Assembly (NCBI RefSeq): GCF_003429095.1
Contig: NZ_QVTE01000030.1
Span: forward strand, 102,304 to 166,303
DNA: 64,000 nt
Reading direction: 5' to 3'
DNA from: Peribacillus saganii
Lineage (GTDB): Bacteria; Bacillota; Bacilli; Bacillales; DSM-1321
Part shown: one piece after another, positions 28,906 to 38,362 of the stretch
Numbering within the stretch: position 1 is the stretch's first letter
Layout: the number at the start of each line of letters is the position of its first letter
The notes under the pieces: generated by a model
The model's input: only the letters and a program-made list of their open reading frames with translations
Told to the model about the DNA's origin: nothing
Databases searched by the model: none
Program-made: the position numbers and the translations under genes

Positions 28906-29766
28906 CTATTCAATCCATTTTTTGTAGAGAGCGTCAAATTTGCCCTGCAACTTCATTTCATCCATCCACATTTCCAGGTAGCTGGCATAAATGAAATCAC
29001 CTCGGGGGATCATATAACCTTTTTCATTCTTGGTGAAAGGATCGTCAGTCAGAGCGGCATATAGTCTTTGATCCGCTTTCGCATATGTCATTGCTTCTAC
29101 AGTGTCTGTGATCATAACGTCATAAGTTCCGTCCGCAACTAGATGCGGGATATCCAGGTTGTTTTGAACAACGGTTACATTTGCATTACTCAGATGCTGA
29201 CGAACAAATACTTCGTTTGTTCCGCCTGGATTTACGCCGATGCGCACGGCAGGCTTGTTGATATCTTCAATCGTAAGGTATTTGTCCTTGTCTTCTGCAC
29301 GTACCAAAGGAGCCTTGCCAAATGTAATGTAGCCTTGAGATACATAAGCCGTTTTTTGTCTTGCTGTATTGCGGGTTACGCCGCCGACAGCGATATCAAA
29401 TTTGTCCGCATGCAGGTCTTTCATCATGTCAGGCCATGTGGTTGAGACTAAACGTACTTTCACGCCGAGGTCTTTTCCGAGTTCTTTGGCAGCGTCAACA
29501 TCGTAGCCTTCGTATTCATTTGTTTTCGGGTTTAGGTATGTAAAAGGTTTGTAATCTCCGGTCATACCTACCCGAATGTATCCTCGGTCGATAATTTCAT
29601 CCAACTGTGAAGTTGCAGCATTTTTCAGATGGCCAGGTGAAATTGCTGAAGCGGATTCAGCCGATACGTTTGGTGTGGAGATGAGATCGTGGCCAATATA
29701 GCCTGTACCTACCAAGGATAACGAGATAGCGCCTGCCAGTATAACTTTTTTCCATTTCTTAAACAT
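28906..29766 (-). CDS. Exported PheC-like cyclohexadienyl dehydratase / solute-binding protein
   Basis: 286 residues. A signal peptide without lipobox (cleavage near VSAES, about residue 36) precedes a type II periplasmic-binding fold. RVGMTGDYKPFTY, the segment PDMMKDLHADKFDIAVGGV and especially NPGGTNEVFVRQHL closely resemble secreted PheC, which dehydrates prephenate or arogenate to phenylpyruvate or phenylalanine. A plain amino-acid binding protein is the alternative, but no lipobox and no permease or ATPase gene is adjacent. AGGGAAAC precedes the ATG weakly. Confidence 0.7.
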   Translation of the reverse strand: MFKKWKKVILAGAISLSLVGTGYIGHDLISTPNVSAESASAISPGHLKNAATSQLDEIIDRGYIRVGMTGDYKPFTYLNPKTNEYEGYDVDAAKELGKDLGVKVRLVSTTWPDMMKDLHADKFDIAVGGVTRNTARQKTAYVSQGYITFGKAPLVRAEDKDKYLTIEDINKPAVRIGVNPGGTNEVFVRQHLSNANVTVVQNNLDIPHLVADGTYDVMITDTVEAMTYAKADQRLYAALTDDPFTKNEKGYMIPRGDFIYASYLEMWMDEMKLQGKFDALYKKWIE

Positions 29767-29808
29767 ATTAGTTTCCCTCCATTTTCTTCCCTAGTCAGAC
29801 AACGTGCT

Positions 29809-30045
29809 TTAGTTACTTTCCATAGTAGGTGAAGTTTGCGATGCTGTGGCTGTTCGCATTGGCTGGCTGGAATTTTCAGCCCATTGATGGTAATGTGCAG
29901 TGTCATAGAGCATAGTAACCAAGTTCGGGTCTTCGTTTTAGTGTGCCTTTGCTGATGACAGGGATGAGCAGAACATGAGGACGAAGGTGAAGAAAGCCCC
30001 ATTTTTCCGATGACATGTTTTTTTAAGTAGTTTCCTCCGTGTATT
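29809..30045 (-). pseudogene. Broken small secreted-protein gene upstream of the PheC-like gene
   Basis: One frame gives a clean signal peptide (KNGAFFTFVLMFCSSLSSAKA), then an in-frame TAA, then NEDPNLVTMLYDTAHYHQW and a polar tail to a stop. The segment before the signal peptide lacks a start in this frame, next to a run of seven As and a good GGAGG, so a homopolymer frameshift plus a nonsense codon is likely. Family unknown. Confidence 0.4.
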
Positions 30046-30405
30046 TTTCCATAGCTAGAATGATAGATTTCCATTTCCAGTTTATGAAATATGAGGAAAC
30101 TGTGTCTAGAAAAAATTAGGGATACAGCTAATTTGATTCTTATTCCTTACTTACTTCTTACTTCTTAACTTATTAAATGCTTCGAAATGAATCATATTTC
30201 ATGGTTCGATTTTATTAGTGAGGTATTCTTTTAAATCTGGTGTATCAAATCCTCTGGCAACGGATGATTTTGTTTAACAGCCAAACTTGCTCAAGGACCA
30301 TTCCAGGTCCTTTTAATGGCAGTAAATCAACAACAACAATTTACAGAACAAAAGAGGAGATAATAGTTTTACTCTAAAGTAAAGTTTCTTTTGGGAAAAA
30401 CCAAG
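30046..30405. other. Intergenic stretch, nothing recognised
   Basis: AT-rich with a TTACTTACTTCTTACTTCTTAACTT direct-repeat-like run at 30147-30172. CAAGGACCATTCCAGGTCCTTTT at 30293-30314 could be a small terminator. No gene supported. Confidence 0.35.
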
Positions 30406-30444
30406 AAAAAAGGGATTCGCGCTATGACTGGGAATCCCTTTTTT
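30406..30444 (-). terminator. Terminator of glpQ
   Basis: AAAAAAGGGATTC and GAATCCCTTTTTT pair across 13 bases, just after the glpQ stop. Confidence 0.85.
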
Positions 30445-30450
30445 CTGGCG

Positions 30451-31341
30451 TTATTTTCTCTCTTTTAATACTTCTTGTAAGCGATCAGGGAAGTTGGTAA
30501 ATAATCCGGTTACTCCCCAGTCAATCAGTCTGTGCATATCGTCTTTTTCGTTAACCGTGTAAGGATGGATTTCCAGCCCATGCTGCCGTACTTTTTGAAC
30601 GTATGCTTTGTCGAGCATATCAAAGTTCATCCCGACCCCGATGCTGTACTCTTTATAACTGTTTAACTCAGCATCAGTAATTCCTGCTGCGTGATCGTAC
30701 CATAATAATTGCACAAGCGGGATCTGGGGATCTAATTCATGTACAATCTTCAAGCTGTCAGAACTGAACGATTGGATCAGAACCTTGCCGGAAGCGGCTT
30801 TTTTGCCTGAAAGGCCATATTTTTTCAAGACTTCAAGCAGCTTTTCTTCCATTCCGGGGTAGACTTCCGGAGACTTCGTTTCAATATAATAGCGGTTGCC
30901 CTTACCAAATGTTTCAATTACTTCTTCAAGTGTTGGAACCTGAAGGCCGACGTATTCTTCTTTGGCTAATTCCGGATATTTTTCATTAAACCAGGAACCG
31001 GCATCCAGCTGTTTAACTTCAGCTAATGTGTAGTCCTTTACAAGCCCAGTCCCATTTGTTGTGCGGTCAAGAGTCTCGTCGTGCATCGCAATGAGTTCGC
31101 CGTCCTTAGTCATTTGAAGGTCCACTTCAATGTAATCGCCTTTCATCTTTTCCCCTAGTTCATATGCTAAAAGGGTGTGTTCGGGGGCATGGCCTGAAGC
31201 TCCGCGGTGTGAAATATTTAAAACTTTGTTTTTATTCTGCAATTGATCCGCAGGACTAGCCGCCTCTGCATGGGCAACTACACCGGATCCGATTCCAACT
31301 AGTGCAGCTGACATGAAAACATTTCTTAATAGTCCTTTCAT
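30451..31341 (-). CDS. glpQ: Secreted glycerophosphodiester phosphodiesterase
   Basis: Exported enzyme (EC 3.1.4.46) that splits glycerophosphodiesters to glycerol 3-phosphate and an alcohol; in Bacillus GlpQ also degrades teichoic acid under phosphate starvation. 296 residues with a signal peptide ending AHAEA (about residue 25). GDPD motifs: [32 protein letters not shown], and YIETKSPE. The ATG at 31341 with AAAGGGGAAG upstream and a good signal peptide is preferred over the one at 31392. Upstream TTTACA/TTGTAA hexamers are too irregular to call a Pho box. Confidence 0.9.
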   Translation of the reverse strand: MKGLLRNVFMSAALVGIGSGVVAHAEAASPADQLQNKNKVLNISHRGASGHAPEHTLLAYELGEKMKGDYIEVDLQMTKDGELIAMHDETLDRTTNGTGLVKDYTLAEVKQLDAGSWFNEKYPELAKEEYVGLQVPTLEEVIETFGKGNRYYIETKSPEVYPGMEEKLLEVLKKYGLSGKKAASGKVLIQSFSSDSLKIVHELDPQIPLVQLLWYDHAAGITDAELNSYKEYSIGVGMNFDMLDKAYVQKVRQHGLEIHPYTVNEKDDMHRLIDWGVTGLFTNFPDRLQEVLKERK

Positions 31342-31514
31342 AATTCCTACTTCCCCTTTCAAATTAAAATCAACTTTATTATAAAAGGGCAATATAAAGT
31401 CAACTTAAATAAACCATTAAAGTAGAATTACAAACTTGTAAAGTTCTCTATTCACTAATATCTTTTGGTTTAATTTATATCTCAATTCAAACCAAAGGAC
31501 ATCGTCATTAAATT

Positions 31515-31549
31515 AAAAAAGAAGCAGGAATCATAATATTTCCTGCTTC
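31515..31549 (-). terminator. Probable terminator of brnQ
   Basis: GAAGCAGGAA and TTCCTGCTTC pair across nine bases; TTTTTT follows on the minus strand. It lies about 100 bases after the brnQ stop. Confidence 0.7.
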
Positions 31550-31652
31550 TGCTATTAATATGTGTCTAAAAGTGCGGCATTTCGCAAAAAACATTTTAGG
31601 TAAATGCGATTACTCTGGCCATATTTGGGTCAGTCTCCTGTACAAAGCCTTT

Positions 31653-32978
31653 TTACGCTTCTGCTTCTTCTGTAACCGGAGTTTTTTTGCCAGAGTTGCT
31701 GAGCAGAAGGCCGATTCCTGTCCCGACAAGAGCTGGTACAATCCATTGAAGACCGACTGCGGAAAGTGGCAAAATTTCCTTGAGGTTTTGCAGCGGCCCT
31801 AAATCAAGACCAAATGTATTTAATCCATCCATCACGGCGAATACTGCGGTAAATAAGATGGCACTGCCGTAGACCTTTTTGGAATCTTTAAAATATCGAT
31901 TGAAGAAAGTTAATACAACTAGAACAATTGTTAGCGGGTACGCAGTTACTAAGAACGGTACCGAAACCTTCAGGATTTGGGCCAGTCCCATGTTAGACAG
32001 TGTGAATCCGATAAGAGTTACTGCTAAAACAATCATCTTATAACTTGCCTTTGGCATTAGTTTAGAAAAATATTGTCCGCAAGCTGAGGTTAAACCAACA
32101 ACTGTTGTGAAGCAAGCAAGTGTGAAAATAAAGCCAAGCAGAGTCACTCCGCCTTTGCCCAATAATTGAGTCGAAGCAGCGGAAAGAATTTCAGTACCAT
32201 TGGAAAACGTTCCATTTGCAGCCATTTTTCCGCCAATCAGTCCAAGGCTTACATATACCGCTGAAAGCAACACGCCAGCAATTAAAGCAGCTTTAAAAGT
32301 ATAGTTGGTTAATTTCTTCCTCTCAGTTACGCCTCTTTGCTGGATGGCTGAAAGAATGACGATACCAAAGGCCAATGAAGCAAGGGCATCCATTGTGTTA
32401 TAGCCTTCAAGGAATCCTTTGAAAAAAGCACCGGATTGATACGCCTCGGAAGGTGATGGCAGCTGTCCATCCAATTTTACGAATCCGACTGCACACAATA
32501 CAACCATTGACAAAAGCAGGGTAGGAGTAATCCAGCGGCCCATGTATTTTTCCATTTTGGAAGGATTTAAGCTGACCAAGTAAGACAGGGCAAAAAATAC
32601 TGCAGTGAATAATAATAACACTAGTGAAACATTCCAGGATTCATTAAGGAAAGGCTTTACTCCCATCTCAAAAGCTACATTAGCATTTCTTGGAATCGCA
32701 AGGAATGGCCCGATCGATAAATAAACGATAACCATAAAAACTGTACTGAAGAGAGGATGAACCCGGTTTCCGATTGCCTGGGCACCTCCGTTTACAAGGG
32801 AAACTGCAAGCAGGACGGCAAATGGAAGCCCGACTCCGGTAACAATGAACCCTGCCATTGCAACCCAATAGGAAGTTCCGGATTCCGCTCCAAGGAAAGG
32901 AGGGAAGATAAGGTTTCCGGCTCCAAAGAACATCGAAAATAACATTAATCCAATAAATAAGGTGTCTAGCTTTCTCAA
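31653..32978 (-). CDS. brnQ: Branched-chain amino acid:cation symporter
   Basis: 441 residues, twelve predicted membrane helices, LIVCS family, importing isoleucine, leucine and valine with Na+ or H+. The N-terminal GLMLFSMFFGAGNLIFPP is the family signature. TTG start with GGAGAG six bases upstream. A complete T-box leader stands just upstream, so expression should rise when the matching aminoacyl-tRNA is scarce. Confidence 0.93.
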   Translation of the reverse strand: MRKLDTLFIGLMLFSMFFGAGNLIFPPFLGAESGTSYWVAMAGFIVTGVGLPFAVLLAVSLVNGGAQAIGNRVHPLFSTVFMVIVYLSIGPFLAIPRNANVAFEMGVKPFLNESWNVSLVLLLFTAVFFALSYLVSLNPSKMEKYMGRWITPTLLLSMVVLCAVGFVKLDGQLPSPSEAYQSGAFFKGFLEGYNTMDALASLAFGIVILSAIQQRGVTERKKLTNYTFKAALIAGVLLSAVYVSLGLIGGKMAANGTFSNGTEILSAASTQLLGKGGVTLLGFIFTLACFTTVVGLTSACGQYFSKLMPKASYKMIVLAVTLIGFTLSNMGLAQILKVSVPFLVTAYPLTIVLVVLTFFNRYFKDSKKVYGSAILFTAVFAVMDGLNTFGLDLGPLQNLKEILPLSAVGLQWIVPALVGTGIGLLLSNSGKKTPVTEEAEA

Positions 32979-33013
32979 AGTAATCTCTCCTTTATTGTTT
33001 TAACAAAACCAAA

Positions 33014-33275
33014 AAACCCGTCCCAAAAATAGGGACGAGTTGCGCTCGCGTTACCACCCTTATTCCGCATATTAAAAAGCATGCGGCTCTCAGTCAACGT
33101 ACAATCATACGTGTTCCATTGTAACGGCGGATAACCCGGCAAAGCTTACTGGAGCTTTCAGCTTTGCATCTCAGAGATGATTTTCGGACAAGGCCTGGAC
33201 ACCGGCTTTCACCAACCGCCGGTTCTCTGTAGAACAGGGTTCCCATCTTACTCGTTCTCGTCATTGATTTTATTA
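33014..33275 (-). promoter_or_regulatory. T-box riboswitch upstream of brnQ, probable Ile specifier
   Basis: On the minus strand: stem I with the AGTA S-turn motif, apical GGCGGTTGGTGAAAGCC, the T-box GGTGGTAACGCG (33047-33059 region) and a terminator CGTCCC/GGGACG followed by GGTTTTTT (33011-33037). Pairing GAGA with TCTC at the base of stem I puts ATC followed by A in the specifier loop, reading isoleucine. The T-box call is firm; the specifier is my fold by eye. Confidence 0.9.
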
Positions 33276-33586
33276 TTTGAATATAATTTATCAGAATAAA
33301 TTAGACATGTCAATATTTTTTGACATTTTTAATAATTCAGTTCTGTTTCTCAACACAAGCTAGGATGGAAAGTGGGAATATTAATGAAAAGAAGAGATGG
33401 TAATACCTGTTTTCATCGATATGTTCAAAATAAAAAGATAAGGCGTGTTTGTACTTATTTTATCCTAAAAAGAATTTTGCATTGTGAAAATCTTTGTTTA
33501 TTAGATACATAGGCGCAAGTTTTGAAATACTCCTGATATACTAAACAGTGAAAACTTATGAAAATATCGTATTGGGGTGCATACCA

Positions 33587-33769
33587 ATGAAGAAATTCAG
33601 CACAGGATATTGCAGACGTTTATCCCCGGCAAGAAAAGGTAAGCTCTGTGATGATGGCCGGATAGGTTTCCCGGATGACTTCTCAGATAATAAATTTATT
33701 CATGTAGATGGCGATTGTCTATGTGCATTCCAGTGCTTTGACCCTGAACTTGGCGGCCAGAAAAAATAA
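33587..33769 (+). CDS. Small Cys-containing protein, unknown
   Basis: 60 residues starting MKKFSTGYCRRLSPARKGK, with GGGGTG seven bases before the ATG. Contains four cysteines, including a CLCAFQC cluster near residue 45, which could bind metal or form disulfides. An earlier GTG (33548) in frame lacks support. No family recognised. Confidence 0.55.
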   Translation: MKKFSTGYCRRLSPARKGKLCDDGRIGFPDDFSDNKFIHVDGDCLCAFQCFDPELGGQKK

Positions 33770-33882
33770 GATTAAAAGGCGGGGCGGTTCTTTCGTTTTG
33801 AAGGACTGTTTCTTTACTAGAAGCCTCTGAATAAATGTTAATCAAACAATAAATCTGCGGCTAATCATAGGTCATGCAGAAA

Positions 33883-33920
33883 GAAGCAGGACGGCATAAT
33901 CGGTCCTGCTTCTTTTTATA
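33883..33920. terminator. Bidirectional terminator
   Basis: AGAAGCAGGAC and GTCCTGCTTCT pair across a short AT-rich loop between two converging genes; the plus-strand T-tract is the stronger. Confidence 0.75.
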
Positions 33921-33931
33921 CTAAATAACAT

Positions 33932-34552
33932 TTAGAAATCAGTGTCAATATAAGGAATATTCAACCGGCCTTCGACAGCACGCAGCCGTTGGTTTAACCG
34001 CTGGATGCGACGTGTATGCCGTTCGTCGTTGCGATTAAGGCGGGAGATTTCCTGATTAATCCGGTTTATTTCTCTATTGATGCGGGTAACTTCCTGGCTT
34101 ATCCTCGCCAGCTCCCGTGTTTGTTGTTCATTTTGTCGTTCAAGTTCTCTAATTCTTCTTTCGAGTTGTGGCTGTCTTTCGTCTTGCTGCTGTTGAATCA
34201 TATTAAAGTAATCATGATGTTCCGATTGGTCTGGCATGCTGTATGCATCCATGGGTTGAGGCATAAACATTTGGTGCTGATCCATATCGTTTTCCATAGG
34301 AAGATAGTCAGGCTGTCTCATGTCAAATGAATTTTGCTGTTCAAACGGCTGCTGCATAATTGGATTATATTGCTGCTGTTCCATCATCGGATTGAATTGC
34401 TGCTGCTCCATCATTGGGTTGAATTGTCGTTGTTGATGCATCATTTGGTCAAATTGTCCTTGAGATTGAGGCATATTAAATTGGCCTTGCATTAATTGCT
34501 GTGATTGTTGTGGGAAAAATCCTTGCTGAATTCCAAATGAATTCATATTCAT
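33932..34552 (-). CDS. Q/M-rich repeat protein with C-terminal coiled coil
   Basis: 206 residues in two parts. Residues 1-110 are low-complexity, rich in Q, M, N and F, with tandem [14 protein letters not shown] units repeated about four times near residues 42-70. Residues 125-195 form a long coiled coil with [23 protein letters not shown] heptads. AAAGGAG precedes the ATG. The layout recalls spore coat or exosporium-type structural proteins, but there is no direct family match. No signal peptide. Confidence 0.7.
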   Translation of the reverse strand: MNMNSFGIQQGFFPQQSQQLMQGQFNMPQSQGQFDQMMHQQRQFNPMMEQQQFNPMMEQQQYNPIMQQPFEQQNSFDMRQPDYLPMENDMDQHQMFMPQPMDAYSMPDQSEHHDYFNMIQQQQDERQPQLERRIRELERQNEQQTRELARISQEVTRINREINRINQEISRLNRNDERHTRRIQRLNQRLRAVEGRLNIPYIDTDF

Positions 34553-35022
34553 CGGGGTACACTCCTTTTTTCTCTTGGGTTAAATACCCTATAAAATATG
34601 TCTGAAGGATATAGCCGACACGGCAAATGCCCAGTTACAGCCCATAAAAAAAAACCTGAAACAATTTTGTCAAAAAGGAGCTGTTATATGCCGGAATAAA
34701 TACAGTATTTGTGTAATTTCAAATCATAATTACGTCATTATAAAAAGGGAAGGTAATCCATCTTAGGGTGGATATTCTTTAATCTGCACGATATTATATT
34801 TTGTATCGCTTTAGTTCCTCTTCTTTAGTCCTCATTCTGGGTCTTTATCTCCAGTGAATCCCATATAAAGTAAAATATGATTACAATTTAACAATTCTTG
34901 TCTTTTATTTGTAAGCAAACTGAAATCTTTCTGGATTTCTTGTTTGTTAAAATAATGGTTGGTGGTTACATAGAATTAAAAAAAGGGAAAAGAAATAGAA
35001 AAAGAAAAATTGGGGGAGTACT
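34553..35022. other. Intergenic stretch upstream of the dynamin gene
   Basis: No gene or strong hairpin recognised. AT-rich, with TTGTTAAAATAATGG-type sequences before the TPR-dynamin gene that may contain its promoter. Confidence 0.4.
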
Positions 35023-37749
35023 ATGACTTCGACTTCGGATAAGACAATGATTGAGAAACGTTTTTATGAAACGTTAATAAACTCTGAAGATGCTGGACAT
35101 CCTGTACAGGTGCTGGGTGAAATGTATGCTAAAGAACAGAAGAAGGAAATGGCGGAGCTGTCTTCTATCCGTTTTGCACAAGGAGAGATTTACTTTCACT
35201 GCCGGGATTATGAAACGGCCATCTTTAAGTGGGAGAATATCCTTGATGAAAAGATGATGTGGGCCAAAAAAAATTCAGGGGATGCCTATTATGAGCTTGG
35301 GCTTTTAGCTGCAGCAGAAGAGATTTATAAGTCTATAGATTCCGAAAATCCTTCCCTGCTTACGGAAGCATCATTGCAGTTATTTTCACTATACATAGAA
35401 GAAAACAGGATGGAAAATGCTACGGCTGTAATTAAACAAATTATGGAGGTGAATCCGGATTACCCTAACGCTGCAGAAATAGCCCGAACTTTCTTCGAAG
35501 AGCAGCAGGATTGGGGAAATGCTGTTGAACTTGCCGCTAAGGAAGGGATTAGATCAGAATCCGTCCATTGGTTTGAACTGTTAACAAGCTATATTGATAG
35601 AGGTATAACAGGCGGAGGTGCGCCTGAGTATTATTCTAACGTTTTGTTTTCTCTCTATCATTTGGATCTAAACCGGTTTGAACAAATGGCAGTAGCTTTA
35701 TGGAATACCTATAAAGAAACGGACTCTTATTTTGCCTGGCTCCACACTATCAATAGTTTATTTATGAATGTAGAGACCGATTCCCCGCATATATGGCGGG
35801 AATTGTCACGATGCTATGAAGAGGCCTATCTCGAATTAATAAGCGGTAAGTATTTAGTAAAAGAGATTCAGGGGATGATTCCAGCTGTCTTGGCCCAATG
35901 GCTTAAGGTGGCTGACAAAAAGCATGAATTGGCTGCCGCGGCGGCCGTTTTATCGTGGAATGAACGTTTTGCGGAAACGATGGAGGCAATAACCATACAA
36001 GATGCAGAGTTTAAAATCATGAATGCGGCGGAAGCAGAGGACGGGTTTGAAGAAAGAATCCAATTGTTCCAGGCGGTCGCGGAATGGGCCGCCAGCCATG
36101 GCCTTGATGTGGATCGCAGGTTAGAATGGTTTGTCAGCCAGCTCGCAGATTTGAACGAACGTAAATTATTGATTGCCGGCTCTGAACAAAGCGGAAAAAC
36201 ATCTGTTATTCATTCAGTTTTGCAGGAGCAAATTCTTGGAGAAGCAGCCACAGGAGCAGTGATGGTTAAGGATGGAGACGTTTTTGGAGTTCGGGAAATA
36301 AGCGAGACGGAAGTAAGAGAACGGGAAGAATTCCTGCAGGAAGAGATGCCGATCATCCGCGGACATCGGGAAACCTGCCTGGAGGTACAACTGGCTTCTG
36401 ATTTCCTGCACAGAAATAAGCTTGCATTTATTGATACACCTGGTTTGATAGGAAGCTCCGCAAAGAATGAACTGTTCAGTTACATTCACGCAGCGGACGG
36501 CTTGCTGTTTGTCCTGGACGCAACGGCACCTTTCACTGATACGGAGTGTGAAGCCCTGCTCCAGGTCCAGAAACAAGCGCCGAATCTGCCCATCCATTTC
36601 CTTTTAAATAAAATGGATGCTTTATATAGTGGAACGGAAGTACAAAAACTGGCTGAAGAAACTACTGTCAGGGTGCGGCAATATTTCCCGAATGCACGGG
36701 TATTCCCGTTTTCTGCGGCACGCAGGAGCACGGAACAGCTTGGTGACTTCTCGCAATTTTTGAATACTGTATTTGTAAGCAGGGATAGGAAGTCGTCACG
36801 TACTGATCAACTGCTCTATTTTATCCGCGCAATTGTATCAGAATTATTCCAGCGCAGAATTGATGCAGAAAATAACCTGACAAACTTAATAGAATGGAAT
36901 GAACAAGTATCAACCAAGCTGAATGGTGCAATTCACCAAGTAGAAGATCTGGAAAAGGAAAAGGCTAAGTCGATTAAAGCTGGTTTTGCGGAAAGCAAAG
37001 AGGAGGTCAAATATGATATTACCTCCAAAATACCTGAGATTTTACGCGGGTGTACAGAATTGGTTAAAGAGGACAGCGATTTCAGAAACATCCATGTTGA
37101 ACTAAATAAAGAAATGAATGAAAGAATCCAGGATTATGTCAGGGGTACTGCTTTGCCAAAGCTTTATCGCTCATTGCAGAATTGGATTGAAGCATCTAGC
37201 GATGAATTCAAGCATAGCCAGCAATTTTTGTGGGATATGGCAGAAGGATTCAACAATCTGTTCGGAGAACAAAGAATTACTCTTGATTGTGATTTCAAGG
37301 TTCTGGATGACTGGCGCAGGGATGCAGACAGGATGACAAACGGGATTCATATGGAAGAAATGAACATTCTTCTCCGTCATACACCATCTCAGCTGCTATT
37401 AAAGGGTGCCGGAAAGCTGCTTGGGGTGCTGCCGCAAAATAACTCTATGCTTTATAACAGCTATAAAAAGTTTCTGGAAAACGAGGATTATCAGGAGCAG
37501 GCGATCTCGTTCACAACAAAGTTTCTGCGTCAATTTGAAATGTTTGAAAAAGCGATCGAACGGGACGTAGCCATGTTTTTCAGAAACCCTGCCCAAGAGC
37601 TGGAAAGAACACTTCAGCAGTCTGGAGAGAAAATTACGGAAGGAAAAGCAGCACTGCATGAAATGAATATAAATCCTGAAAGCTATAAGGACCCATTAAC
37701 ATTGTTTGAGGTAAGACTGCGTCAATTCGAATGGATGAATGTCCAATAA
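35023..37749 (+). CDS. TPR-dynamin-like GTPase fusion
   Basis: 908 residues. The N-terminal half (about 40-200) has helical TPR-like repeats (FAQGEIYFHCRDYETAIFKW, GDAYYELGLLAAAEEIYK). A dynamin-type GTPase follows from about residue 385: G1 GSEQSGKTS, G3 FIDTPGL, G4 LNKMD. The C-terminal third (about 590-900) is helical with coiled-coil stretches, like the stalk of bacterial dynamin-like proteins. Predicted to bind GTP and perhaps remodel or protect membranes, with TPRs recruiting partners. GGGGGAG upstream. Monocistronic, with its own terminator. Partners unknown. Confidence 0.8.
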   Translation: MTSTSDKTMIEKRFYETLINSEDAGHPVQVLGEMYAKEQKKEMAELSSIRFAQGEIYFHCRDYETAIFKWENILDEKMMWAKKNSGDAYYELGLLAAAEEIYKSIDSENPSLLTEASLQLFSLYIEENRMENATAVIKQIMEVNPDYPNAAEIARTFFEEQQDWGNAVELAAKEGIRSESVHWFELLTSYIDRGITGGGAPEYYSNVLFSLYHLDLNRFEQMAVALWNTYKETDSYFAWLHTINSLFMNVETDSPHIWRELSRCYEEAYLELISGKYLVKEIQGMIPAVLAQWLKVADKKHELAAAAAVLSWNERFAETMEAITIQDAEFKIMNAAEAEDGFEERIQLFQAVAEWAASHGLDVDRRLEWFVSQLADLNERKLLIAGSEQSGKTSVIHSVLQEQILGEAATGAVMVKDGDVFGVREISETEVREREEFLQEEMPIIRGHRETCLEVQLASDFLHRNKLAFIDTPGLIGSSAKNELFSYIHAADGLLFVLDATAPFTDTECEALLQVQKQAPNLPIHFLLNKMDALYSGTEVQKLAEETTVRVRQYFPNARVFPFSAARRSTEQLGDFSQFLNTVFVSRDRKSSRTDQLLYFIRAIVSELFQRRIDAENNLTNLIEWNEQVSTKLNGAIHQVEDLEKEKAKSIKAGFAESKEEVKYDITSKIPEILRGCTELVKEDSDFRNIHVELNKEMNERIQDYVRGTALPKLYRSLQNWIEASSDEFKHSQQFLWDMAEGFNNLFGEQRITLDCDFKVLDDWRRDADRMTNGIHMEEMNILLRHTPSQLLLKGAGKLLGVLPQNNSMLYNSYKKFLENEDYQEQAISFTTKFLRQFEMFEKAIERDVAMFFRNPAQELERTLQQSGEKITEGKAALHEMNINPESYKDPLTLFEVRLRQFEWMNVQ

Positions 37750-37761
37750 TATCACTGGCTG

Positions 37762-37803
37762 AAAATCAGGCTATCGGGAAACCAACCGATGCCTGATTTT
37801 TTT
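37762..37803 (+). terminator. Terminator of the TPR-dynamin gene
   Basis: AAAATCAGGC and GCCTGATTTT pair across 19 bases and are followed by further Ts. Confidence 0.8.
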
Positions 37804-37888
37804 GCTCTAGGTAAGATCAATCTGTTACATTTCCTGAACTCACGTATCTAATGTGGCAGGAAGGTATGTGAGATTATGGGGGGATCCA

Positions 37889-38120
37889 GTGGAAATGCTG
37901 TTTAAGCATATATATGAAGCATATTTTGATGATGTTTACCGATTTGTATATGTAAAAACAGGGAACAAATGGGATGCGGATGACATTGGTAGTGAAACAT
38001 TCCGCAAAGTATATGAAAAGAGCGCTCCTTCAGAAACGATTTCGATAAAATAAGCCTGGGTGTTTACAATCACCAGAAATACGGTCATTGTTTTTTCGGA
38101 AAAGGAAAAGGTCTTAGTGG
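37889..38120 (+). pseudogene. Truncated, frameshifted ECF sigma factor gene
   Basis: GTG with GGGGGAT upstream opens EMLFKHIYEAYFDDVYRFVY...GNKWDADDIGSETF, a sigma region 2 start. The frame stops after about 50 codons, but one base later the next frame gives AWVFTITRNTVI, the usual end of region 2. Region 4 is missing. A frameshift plus 3' deletion fits. Confidence 0.7.
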
Positions 38121-38289
38121 CAAATGGTATTATATGGACGGTTCTTTTTTTGCTGTATTGAATATTAAAGCCACATGTATCATGATCAATTATGGGGAGC
38201 ATCTAGCAGGAAGAATATCGGCAACAGCGCGGAATTAAGGCATAAAAAGTGTTCGGCATAGTACTAATAAGTAATATATAAATTGGAAG

Positions 38290-38317
38290 CGATACTGCAA
38301 TTGTGGTATCGTTTTTT
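38290..38317 (+). terminator. Rho-independent terminator
   Basis: CGATAC and GTATCG pair and are followed by TTTTTT. It follows the decayed sigma gene. Confidence 0.65.
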
Positions 38318-38362
38318 AATATATAAATCTTAAGAAAATTAAATAAAGATGGGGAAGGATTA

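Noticed and set aside
29709..30074. 121-residue minus-strand open frame upstream of the PheC-like gene
   Set aside because: Its start lacks a ribosome binding site and it overlaps the PheC-like gene; the signal-peptide text lies in another frame.
31360..31460. Possible Pho box upstream of glpQ
   Set aside because: Hexamers TTTACA and TTGTAA occur but spacing (9, 12, 9) is irregular.
38012..38238. Continuous frame reading ...SGKWYYMDGSFFAVLN... over the ECF relic
   Set aside because: No start codon or family; the competing frame gives a true sigma region 2 motif.
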